Part shown: piece after piece, positions 13,001 to 21,262 of the stretch
Position numbering within the stretch: position 1 is the first letter of the stretch
Layout: every line of letters starts with the position of its first letter
From: Myoxocephalus aenaeus
Taxonomy: Eukaryota; Chordata; Actinopteri; Perciformes; Cottidae
Length of the DNA stretch: 64,000 nt
Direction of reading: 5' to 3'
Assembly (NCBI GenBank): GCA_038501785.1
Contig: JBAMJR010000189.1
Coordinates: 2,573,501-2,637,500 of the forward strand
Position numbers and translations under genes: made by a program
The notes under the pieces: generated by a model
The model's input: the letters and a program-made list of their open reading frames with translations, nothing else
What the model was told of the DNA's origin: nothing
Databases searched by the model: none

Positions 13001-16000
13001 CTGAAAAATAAATACTCCAGTAAAGTATAGATACCCAAAATTTCTACTTAAGTAAAGTAACGAAGTATTTGTACTTCGTTACTTGACACCTCTGTCCCAC
13101 ACATATGAGAAAATATAGAATTATTTTTGTCAAATTCAGTCATTGGAAAACAGCTGTCAGCTGAAATACAAACTTGGTTGTGTAACCGCTGTCAAAATCC
13201 ATGTATGTGTACACACACTAGGCCAAGAAAGCTGATTCTGATTCTGGTTATAAAAATCTGTTGATATTCAATATTACCTTGAAATTTCCTACCTAGTATA
13301 AGATCAAAATATTGAAATATGATTAAATTACGTAGCAATTCGGTCTGCCACAATATCGTTAGTTATTTTTGATAATACACAAAACCCTCTCATTGTGTAA
13401 TTCCCCATCTTCCCCCATGGTGTTCTCAGGATGCTGCTGGGAGCAATCAACAGTTAGTGGCGCTCTCCCTTGTGTACACTGAGAGTTATTGGAAAAACAA
13501 ACTAGTCATGTTTCCACTTTACACACAGGATGAACACACAGCAGGGAATTATAAATGCATTGCCTCAGTGTCAAGATAGTTTGTTTATGAACATTTTCAG
13601 TATTTAGTAATGAAGCAATGAAGCAACTTGCTGGTAAGCAGTAAAAGTATTTTTTATGTGTGATATTTTGCTGTGTACACTGGCACAACGTTACTCATAA
13701 GAAATTTACAATGCAGGATTTAAGTTTCATGTATCAGCCACAAGGGATTATGCAAAGAGTCTGAAGACCTTTTTGTGTGTTTTTTCTTTGAAAGATGAGG
13801 ATAACAGCATGATGCATTTACAGCTGCCTCCAAGTCACAAACTGAAACTATCAACTCAAATTAAACTGACCACCATAGCTTTGATTATAGAACCTGATTA
13901 ACATTTTCAATATTCATTAAAGGTAGTCTATACAGAGAATGAACTCACTGAAGTGTGTGTTTTGTAATCCAAACTTCTCTTTGTTCTGTTCACTTTTAGT
14001 GCATGTAATGCATGTGAGTGTAGGCCCACCGTCCTGTAATGCTCTCATACAGCGGAGGCCTTGGCTGTTAGCGCTGTCAGCACTGTTGCCATTGTTTTCA
14101 CTGTTAAGCTTTGTTTATACTCGCGCTTGGCGCTGTAGTGTGAGCTTCCGCAGACGTCGCGTCGCGTTTATACTCTCTGCGCTGTTCATTCCATTATTTG
14201 CATGTAAATAGTGTTTTTATCAGTGAACTATTTGTGACAGTCATGCGATTGCGCGCCAAGTTACAACAATTATATTAAATTGCACGACCAAGCGCTGCAA
14301 CCATTTGCAGCCCGTGCGCCAGTCACGATCACGTCATTTTCTGGCTTGCACGCTTTGCGCTGGCTTCACTATGGCGAGTATGAACTAAGCGTGTCAGCAC
14401 TGTTGTTGTTTGCGCTGTTAGCATCATTAGCAGCAGGCTCCGGCGAAGTCATGTTGAGAGCCGTGTGGAACAACCGTGACCCACAGTACCAGTGTGAGCG
14501 GTCTTTACTTGTTTATGTGCAAAACTATCCACCACCTCATCAAGATCCAGAGAGCGTTCTGGTCAGGCAGCTAGATGCTAATGGCTAATCCTGCACTTTG
14601 AGCTGAAAGCAGGGTTTCTCCTTGGGATATTTCTGCCCGTTACTTTTGTGATCTGGCAGAAAAACGACTCCTCATACTGTGTCACAGTGACTCAGAAAAT
14701 TGTATATATATATATTGTAAAACATTGTCATTTTATCAGAATACACTATGTATTTTGATTATTGTCCCATCCAAAACTTTAACCTCTCAGCTCAGCAATG
14801 ACCGCACACATTCACCAGCAGTAACAAAGAAGCAGAAGTGGACCTGAGTTTAGTGTAGTTGCTGCGCAGGACACACACAGCGATGGGGATTACAGCCATG
14901 AGCAGCAGGACGCCAAATAAAACGCAGACTGTCAGCCATATGGAGAGGCGACTCTGCTGAGGAGCCGGCGTCATTTGGTGCTCTGAGGCGTTTAAGTTTG
15001 GGGTCACCTCGATCACCACAGGTGGAACTTTCCCTGTAAAAAAAAAAAGATAAGTGTTTCCTCTGGCTCAGCACTTTTGACATTCTATTTACTTCAAGGA
15101 TGCATTTCCCAATTTATTATTGTAATAGTAACCAGATGATTCATCTGATTGGGACCATGAATATGCACAGCAAATGTCATGGCCATCTGGCTATTAGTTC
15201 TCCAGACATTTAGGTGTAGACCATAGACTGTAAGAAGTAAACGTAGTCATCAAGACGTCATCAATTGGTTTGTGGACTGCCGTTTTGAACCCTTAAATTT
15301 GACGATTTTGCCGTCGCCATCTTGGATTACGGCCATCGCCATGTTTTTTTTGTTTTTGTTTTTCCAACCAATGAACGGAGGTTACCATATTTGAAATACA
15401 GAGGATTGACGTAGAGATGCCACTCTGGTAGCGGCAGCGACCCGTCAATCACAGTAAGCCCGCCCTAAAGCTGACTCTGCTTTATGCTCTATTTGACTAT
15501 ATGTGGACCATAATTTACTAAATGAACATCATGCTGTATTGAAGAAGACTTAAACTTGACTAACTTTGCCAGACACTGCCACTAGTAGAAGACATATAAT
15601 ATGTACCCAGTGCTTAACAGAAATTACAGGACAGTGTTAAATGTAGTGTAGCAGAAGAACAAGATGAGTCATAAAGGTGGCAAACTGAATCAGTATTATC
15701 AATCACACAGCAATAATATATATTGCGAACGTAAGCTAATATTAGCTAGCATTAGCTAATGATAAAGATGCAGCTAACATTGGTCATACCAGATAAAGTA
15801 ATACCATGGCAACAAAACCTTTAGTGTATTGAGCGAGAGTGTGTTTTGCTGCTTTTTTATTGAAAGAGGAAGAATCTAAGTACTGCTTTAAAAATAAGCA
15901 GGCTAGCTCGTTCAGCATGGGAACTGTTGAGAAATAAAAACCAGAATTGAACCCTCACACTATTTTCTCAGCTGTCTCTTCCCTGTTGAGGAAGTGGCCT

Positions 16001-19000
16001 ATATGTCGAGGACTTGTCTTGGACTAACTAACATATTGACGACATCTAGTCGGGCTTACGTACATCTATGTACGGTGACAGTGGCAGTGGATGAAGGCTG
16101 CGCCCCCCTCAGGGTGGATATATCGTTCCGGGCTTGCACCGAGAGTCTGTAGTCGTGCTGCGGGTTCAGTTCTGTGATGCTGAGCGACGTGTTGGTCAGC
16201 CCTGCCGAGTCTGGCAGGAAAACCACATCGTCCCCACATGCCTCCCACCGACGGCCAGAATCTGCTTCCCTCTCACACTTGATGCAATACTTCACTTCCT
16301 GTCGGCCGCCCCGGTCATGCGGAGGATCCCAGGTCACCGTCAGCACAGAGTCATTATGATGATAGGCCATTAGATTCACAGGGGCCGAGGGCGGCTCTGA
16401 CATGAACGCAAAACATGATCAGACTTTGCAAAATCTACAAAAAACATGTTATTAGAATCACATCAGATAAAGGTATACAAGTGCAGTAGAAGGTAGACAA
16501 CCAGTGAATCAATCAATTTTACAATAGATACATAATCAAACTGCATCTTATTCAGTAGAAATGGGGGACACTGAGAAGTGAAAAAATAAGACAAGTGGAG
16601 TCCATTATTGTCCGCCAACGTGTCTTTCCTGATAGTCTCATTATATACTACCAGCCAAAGTTAACGATTTTCTAATTCACAATAGTGGCTTTAATGTCCA
16701 ACCCCATGCATTCTTTGTATAATAAGAGGACACCAGTGTTTCTTACTGGTGCAGCCGAGCTCATCCGGGTCAGTTGGCAGGCGGCTGAAACCCTGCATAC
16801 AGTCGCAGCTCTCTGATCCCTCCCCACGCGTCCTGCTATTCGGCGGGCACGCCCGGCACTCTCCACTCTCATTGGCTGGTTTGTAGAAGCCCATCCAACA
16901 TGCTGGTGAAACAGAAATAGTGATCGTCTCCTTCCTACAGCTAAGTGGTGTTTGTAAAAGCTTTCTAATGTTTGTGAGTGTCAAAACTGTGAGTGAGATA
17001 TGTAGTGACCAGGATATTTTACAGTGTAACAACAAAGTGTTTTATGACAAATGATGTAATGGCAACTGTTTTTAATCAACCTCAAACATATCTATGACAT
17101 TTCTGGGTAATAATAGGATTATGGACTTTGTTGTGAATCCAAAGAGATTTGAATAACCCCTGTGTTTAGCCCAAACCCAAGTGCGGCCCTAAGAATAGCA
17201 TAATTGGCAGTATGTTTATGGGTCATTAATGCTCTCGTGGCACAGGCCCCATCCGCAAGGCTTTGTCTTTACAAAGAGAAAACCGGTACATGGCGCTGAG
17301 AATGATATCTGTTGAGCAATGCACTGGAAATATATAAAACTGAGAAGAAGGAAGATCATTGTGAAGAGGATGTGAAAGTCATCTATTCAAGATTATTTTT
17401 GCCAAGATACTTATACTGTGAAATGTTTGCGTCAGCACATGGCTTACTTGTTTGGCTGCCAGCTGTTGGAGAAACATTGGCTCAAAAAAAAACATGTCGT
17501 AATTTGTTGCACATTGAAAAAATTACGGTTTATTTAATTAATGAAATTAGCAGCGTCAGTTTATGCCTTCCCAGCATGTGACAGCTGACACTACAGCTAA
17601 AGCCGGAATGAGGTTAAAACTTGACACAATAAGTCGTAGACAAGAATTTCTAGTTGACCCAGCTCCCAGTGTGAATTGACATTGTAAACATTGTGAGATG
17701 TGACAATGTTGCCTTCAAACCTTTTCCTTTTCCTAACTGCTGAATGATGTCCAAAGTTGGTCGACGAATTTCAACTACATTAAAAACTTAAACAGGCGTT
17801 GATGATAGTTTCTTGGGAAAGATGGACGTCGATAGAAGATGATAAGTGCCACATGACATTTATTTTTTTTAGCTCTGATTGATTAATTAATCCCATAATT
17901 TTTTACAGTCACGAGTCACGACCTTGAAAGTGGCAACAGACAACTTTTCAACCCTTAATAGTATAGTGAAGGCCAGGTTTATGGGAGGTGGGTCATTATT
18001 CTATAGCTGTTAAATGGTAAATGGACTGTACTTGTACTGTAATGGCAGGGGCTGCCATATGCAAGGCGCCACCTGCCCATCAGGACTATTTAACATTCAT
18101 ACCCATTCACACACCGCAGTAACAGCCTGTGGGGGAAATCGGGGTTAAGCGTCTTGCCGATGTATACAGACATGGACTAGCGGAGCCGGGGATCGAACCG
18201 CCGATCTTTTGATGGAAGGCCGATTCTGCTCAATCACTGAGCCACAGTTGTTACATTGTGCAATCAACATTTACTTAATAATGATACATTAAAGTAAAAA
18301 ATAGGTCTATTGCAACTTTAAACTCTGCCATCTATTTGTATCCTGGTATTGATGGTTGTGCCAGAACAGCTCCGTTTTGGAATTTGAATAAACTATAAAT
18401 CTCCATACCTTGACAGGCATCATCCTTGACTTGATGTCCGGCTTCACAGGCACACACCCCCTGCAGTGGACCCCAAAGTCCCTCCACATCACACTCTCGA
18501 ACAGGTGGAGAAACCGCCACAGCTCCCTTCACGCAGGAACCCGTCAACGGACCCGACGCGGCCCCGGTCCCCTCAAAAGCGGCCAGGTGGGCCACAGTGT
18601 CAGGGCACCTCCTGTAGTACAGTCTGATGGATGTTACCAGCACACATGTTCCTGAGTAGGAGAGGGCCAGCTGGAAGCCCCTACTGCTGACAGGGCCCAG
18701 ACTCAGAGCCCGGCTCCGGTTCAGGTAGCTGGCTATAGGAGGGAATGTGGAAGGGAACGGCTTGGAGGTCTGAAGGTCCAGGACTGTCACAGTATTTGGA
18801 AATTTTGCAATTGGTGTGTTTGAGTCCAACAGGTGAACTCGTAGAGGGCCGAGCTGACCGGACGCCTCCTCTTCTTGGCCAAATGAAACATCCATCAGCA
18901 GATGGTGGGCATCTCTCCGCTCCATCCAGTGGCTTAAAATAGTTCTCGTCATGCTTCTGCCACAAGCTTGGAGCACGGGTACCGGACGCGGTGAGTCCAC

Positions 19001-21262
19001 TGTGAGCAGAACTTCACTCCACTGGGAGGACAGGAAGATGCAAGAGAGCATCAGTTAAGAGCGTAGAACTACAGGTTCACACAGAAACTCAGAGGAACCT
19101 CAACAACCTCATACAAGACAGATGCGGCCTTCAAATGTGGTTTTGTTTACCGTGATTGTATTTTTGTGGTATTCCCGATGCCAGAAGTGGAAATTCTCTA
19201 AAAGCTCACGATAATTAAATAACATCTTGGTATGCAGATACTTTTTTTTTTCATTCAAGTGCTGAAATAACTGAATCACATGTTTATAAAGTAACACATT
19301 GCAGAGACAATATAAAATAGAGGAAATATAATAGCATGTGTTCATACAGCTAGCAAGTAATAATTAGGTCAAACTGTTGTAATTATTAAGCGATTAATTA
19401 AAGTGTGTTTTGACAGTTCTTGATACAAGCCTTATAATGAAATAAAAACCTGTCAGTTAGCGCCACAACTTACTTCACTGGCCGGGTCAGATTTCCAGTC
19501 CAGCCTGGTCTGTTTATCAGAATGGAAAATCTCCACTAAACAAAAGGCAAAGACAGAGAAAATCAATTTGTTACTCTGTTGAATCACTTTTCATGTCCAG
19601 CAGCACCTCTAGATTAGATTACGGTTCCCTAGCATGCCTGTCTGTCTGCCTGTCTGCCTGCCTGCCTGTCTCCTGCACCCCACAGGTAACAGGAGGGGGA
19701 GAACACCCTAATGGGAAGCACCTGGGCCCGGTGCTCTCCCGAGATAAAGCTCCGCCTCTGGGACGGCCAGCTCTCTCTCTCCATCGCTGGGCATTGTCCG
19801 AGCTCTATGATTTATCACTGTTTTCGGCTGTTTTGGGTTTTGCCACCCACCTTATTTAGTGAATAAACTATGTTTTGCATTGAACGCTGCTCTCCCTCTC
19901 GTCTTGGCATGACATTAGAGCCGAGTCGTGACACTATACTCGATATACTATACTAGAAGCTGGCACAATACTCTGCATCCCATTGTAACCATCAGTACTA
20001 GGCTGCTCTGGACTCAGTACAATTATTCCCAATTATTTCCCAAGTGTGTTCAGCTCGTCTTCATCAGGGTGGTGTCTGACTTTGTTTCCTCTTTCTAGAT
20101 ATACAACTATTTTTAAACATCCGATAGATTAATTTGCTCTCACAAAAATATATAATATATAAAATATCGTATCGAGAACCTTTAAGTGTTAAAGTCAAAT
20201 GTAGATATACTTCATAAAAGTTAAGAGATAAAAGATTATGCTGTGAAAAAAATAGTTTGAGAAAATACATTTCTTGTATCAGATTTCATGATAATAAATA
20301 AATTAAACATTTAATAAAAGTGACAGAATGTTTGTCATATTGCATTGTCCTCTATAATTCCCTTTTTATTTACCAAGTGATGGCTCAGAGTATATTTGTA
20401 AAAAAAATACTGAAAACATTTAAATGTAATTGGACATACATGGTCCCCAGCAGAGGAATCCTAATAACTTTGGTGACCCCTGACCTTTCCTCAAGCGCCT
20501 TCAGCTGATCAAGTTTCAAGTTGTCCAGATAAATAAACCATGATTATGGTTACATAAGTAAACATAATATTCAGTGTGGTTGAACCACAGATTGTATAAA
20601 GTTTAAACAAATGAAAACATGGGAAAGCAACTAAATACATGTGTTTTAATTCCTTACTGTATGTTTTGCTCCACTACTTGGATCTGTCAGCCATAGAAAG
20701 ATGTTTCTTTACAGTCATTTTACGTACAAAACATATGATTGGTTCACAGATTATAATGCAGTGTAATAAGGTAAACAACTCGACAATTTTTTAAACCTTT
20801 GATACAATCATGATATTTTGCTGGAAATACTTCTGCCATTTTAATCCTTTTGAACGTTTTACTTTTTAACCCTTTGTTGCTATTTACTCACAAATTCTGA
20901 ATACTTTTTCTACCACTGCTTTTTGGACCTAATCCAGCTCTTAAAATAAAATACAAATTATGATATATGAAGTGTGAATAGTCCCCTTTTGTCTGAGGGC
21001 ATTTCTATTGATCATTTTATTAACAGTTGTTATTCCTAACAATGTGCCTCAGAGTTTAAACATATGACGACACCTCCTCATAAGCATGTCAAAGTTTTAA
21101 ATATTCATTGAAGTAACGTTGTTCAATCCCAGAGTGTCAAACACCTGAACACTCACCCTCCTCTGCCTGAGATTGAATGTCACAGCCGGCCTCCCACATC
21201 CAGATCCACAACAGGACTAAAGTAGGCCAGACGGCCCACAGCGTTGTGTGACACGCAGACAT
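5304..21262 (-). CDS. Chimeric receptor tyrosine kinase: Eph-like ectodomain, TAM-like kinase
   Basis: Single-pass receptor of 884 predicted residues in 15 coding exons: 21262-21157, 19535-19474, 19021-18409, 16902-16747, 16396-16064, 15033-14844, 13992-13949, 10060-9947, 9190-9110, 9026-8934, 7960-7839, 7235-7126, 6833-6674, 6535-6399, 5637-5304. Every junction keeps phase and the total is 2,655 bases. Order: signal peptide (1-about 27), Eph-type ligand-binding domain (36-200), Cys-rich sushi/EGF part (200-312), one FN3 (313-423), membrane segment (453-479), short juxtamembrane, kinase (about 530-805), tail with tyrosines 817, 846, 868 and 871. The ectodomain signature is Eph's; the kinase has TAM signatures (LPYMKHGDL, HRDLAARNC, DFGLSKKIY, YYRQ). 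There is no second FN3, SAM domain or Eph juxtamembrane motif. I know no named mammalian receptor with this architecture, so no symbol is given. All catalytic residues are present. Confidence 0.88.
5836..5868. repeat. (TA)n microsatellite
   Basis: About 30 bases of TA repeat in the last intron of the receptor gene. Confidence 0.95.
7385..7600 (+). repeat. Dispersed repeat fragment ('gcagtgtttaggatttagtg' type)
   Basis: The phrase GCAGTGTTTAGGATTTAGTG followed by 'tcatctagtggtgaga...cccctccgctcactcc' is one I associate with a common interspersed repeat of fish genomes. It lies in an intron of the receptor gene. Borders are approximate. Confidence 0.5.
7971..8042. repeat. (CA)n microsatellite beside a splice acceptor
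   Basis: A long CA run on the plus strand, interrupted by a few CG steps at its left end. On the receptor transcript it is (UG)n and ends about 10 bases before the CTGCAG acceptor of the kinase exon 7960-7839. Confidence 0.97.
9390..9650 (+). repeat. Dispersed repeat fragment ('ccagaggatgaatcc' type)
   Basis: Contains 'gtccagaggatgaatcc' and 'attggatggattgccatgaaacttggt', phrases of a widespread fish repeat. A related fragment is at 20440-20510 ('cagaggaatcctaataactttggtgacccctgacctttcc'). Borders are approximate. Confidence 0.5.
10600..10870 (+). repeat. Copy 1 of unclassified dispersed repeat family A
   Basis: Shares 'gtcaatcacaaggtag', 'cgccctaaagc', 'gaagacttgaaactagagattgag', 'aaactcatgtttacaatgtttactgagg' and 'attttctcatagatttctataca' with the copies at 15222-15600, 21735-22140, 55885-56210, 57960-58300, 59378-59730 and 61838-62125. 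Confidence 0.75.
11124..13102. mobile_element. Non-autonomous hAT element with 8-bp target duplication, split by a LINE
   Basis: The left end CAGAGGTGTCAA at 11132 and right end TTGACACCTCTG ending at 13094 are inverted copies. The direct 8-base duplication TCCCACAC (11124-11131 and 13095-13102) is perfect, as expected for hAT insertion. Subterminal sequence is rich in 'aagtaaaagtac' steps in both halves. No transposase is seen. The middle is occupied by LINE sequence (11743-12887). Confidence 0.85.
11743..12887 (+). mobile_element. Truncated, frameshifted LINE (CR1/L2-like reverse transcriptase)
   Basis: Reading frames of a reverse transcriptase 3' half: VDFSSAFNTIIPEVLQ near 11800 in one frame. 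In another frame come QGCVLSPLLFSLYTN, the catalytic FADD motif (KFADDTMVI) and the C-terminal SHPGHKLFQLLPSGRRYR ending near 12700. The two parts are in different frames, so the copy is broken, and its 5' end is missing. The 3' tail ends 'aaagctgattctgatttt'. TTTTGAA at 11736-11742 and 12888-12894 may be the target duplication, placing it inside the hAT element. Confidence 0.8.
13195..13245 (+). mobile_element. LINE 3' tail remnant
   Basis: 'Aatccatgtatgtg...aaagctgattctgattctgg' repeats the last 50 bases of the LINE at 11743-12887. It lies just outside the hAT element, so it is a separate small relic. Confidence 0.45.
13949..13992 (-). CDS. Receptor exon 7: inferred 44-base juxtamembrane exon
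   Basis: Exon 6 ends in phase 2 and the next clear exon starts in phase 1, so an exon of length 3n+2 is required between them. This stretch gives SEQNKEKFGLQNTHF and ends before GTGAGT in the right phase. KEKFG resembles the ETRYG/ETKFG juxtamembrane sequence of TAM kinases. Its acceptor (ACTAAAAG) has a weak pyrimidine tract, so the 5' border is less certain than the others. Confidence 0.5.
14040..14470. repeat. Unclassified GC-rich repeat-like segment
   Basis: Recurring phrases ('agcgctgtcagcactgttg', 'tttatactcgcgcttggcgctg', 'cgtttatactctctgcgctg', 'gtgtcagcactgttgttgt') suggest an old repeat or a degraded inverted structure. The open frames here look like chance. It lies in a receptor-gene intron. 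Confidence 0.35.
14844..15033 (-). CDS. Receptor exon 6: stalk and transmembrane segment
   Basis: Encodes a short stalk with one N-glycosylation sequon (Asn-Ala-Ser), then LTVCVLFGVLLLMAVIPIAV and CVLR, a clear membrane helix followed by Arg and Lys stop-transfer residues. It follows the FN3 exon directly in phase; the 1 kb between them holds repeats, not a second FN3. The acceptor lies after an A/T run read as a long poly-T on the transcript. Confidence 0.85.
15222..15600 (+). repeat. Copy 2 of dispersed repeat family A
   Basis: Begins 'catagactgtaagaagt' and continues 'gacgtcatcaattggtttgtgg', 'gccgtcgccatcttggatta', 'cccgtcaatcacagtaagcccgccctaaagc' and 'aaatgaacatcatgctgtattgaagaagact'. 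It fills the intron between the FN3 and membrane exons. Confidence 0.8.
16064..16396 (-). CDS. Receptor exon 5: single fibronectin type III domain, Eph-type
   Basis: The exon opens KPPSAPVNLMAYHHNDSVLT and continues with VTWDPPHDRGGRQEVKYCIK, CGDDVVFLPDSAGLTNTSLS and LNPQHDYRLSVQARNDIS. The features GGR-x-x-V-x-Y, VxFLP and GLTNT are specific to the first FN3 of Eph receptors, not to generic FN3 domains. Donor choice: GTACGT after AGA-T keeps phase with the next exon. The alternative GTAAGC four bases further on would break the frame. Confidence 0.85.
16747..16902 (-). CDS. Receptor exon 4: EGF-like Cys-rich module
   Basis: Fifty-two residues starting ACWMGFYKPANESGECRACP and followed by PNSRTRGEGSESCDCMQGFS, ending ELGCT. 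This matches the Eph module C-x-GFYK...C-x-x-CP-x-x-S...C-x-C-x-x-x-x-R...CT, with all cysteines present. Phase 1 acceptor and donor (GTAAGA). Confidence 0.9.
18010..18250 (-). mobile_element. tRNA-headed SINE-like element
   Basis: On the minus strand the head reads CTGTGGCTCAGTGATTGAGC, like a tRNA A box, followed by GGCGGTTCGATCCCCGGCTCC, a near-perfect B box. The body with 'ggtaaatggactgtacttgta' is at the far end. It lies in an intron between receptor exons 3 and 4. Confidence 0.65.
18409..19535 (-). CDS. Receptor exons 2-3: Eph-type ligand-binding domain and start of Cys-rich region
   Basis: Exon 2 (19535-19474) encodes VEIFHSDKQTRLDWKSDPAS, the counterpart of the Eph segment with Leu-Gly-Trp. 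Exon 3 (19021-18409) begins WSEVLLTVDSPRPVPVLQAC, like Eph WEEVSG...YQVC. It contains GPVSSRGFQLALSYSGTCVL, SIRLYYRRCPDTVAHLAAF and GSCVKGAVA, all strong Eph landmarks at the end of the globular domain and in the sushi-like unit. Cys76 and Cys182 correspond to one conserved pair. The second Eph disulfide, beside the ephrin-binding loop, has no cysteines here: the segment between residues 99 and 130 is Cys-free. Confidence 0.88.
19590..19935 (+). repeat. Possible mobile-element fragment with (CTGT/CTGC)n
   Basis: A short tract of CTGT/CTGC tetramers is followed by GC-richer sequence ending 'aataaactatgttttgcattgaacgctgctctccc...gagtcgtgacac'. The tail looks like a retroelement 3' end, but I cannot name the family. 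Confidence 0.3.
21157..21262 (-). CDS. Receptor exon 1: signal peptide
   Basis: The start codon at 21262-21260 opens MSACHTTLWAVWPTLVLLWI, continuing WMWEAGCDIQSQAEE, with a hydrophobic core and likely cleavage near the Ala-Gly-Cys. The exon ends at a GTGAGT donor in phase 1. The next exon supplies TG to make the Val of VEIFHSDK. No in-frame upstream ATG is needed. Confidence 0.85.

Noticed and set aside
14280..14588. 102-codon plus-strand frame in a receptor intron
   Set aside because: Lies in a repeat-like GC-rich segment; no similarity recognised.
16054..16063. GTAAGC as the donor of the FN3 exon
   Set aside because: It would put the membrane exon out of frame; GTACGT four bases upstream keeps the phase.
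5304..21262. Two separate genes (an Eph-like fragment and a TAM kinase) instead of one receptor
   Set aside because: One signal peptide, one membrane segment, consistent phases throughout, same strand, no stop or poly(A) signal in the expected place between them. Transcript evidence would settle it.
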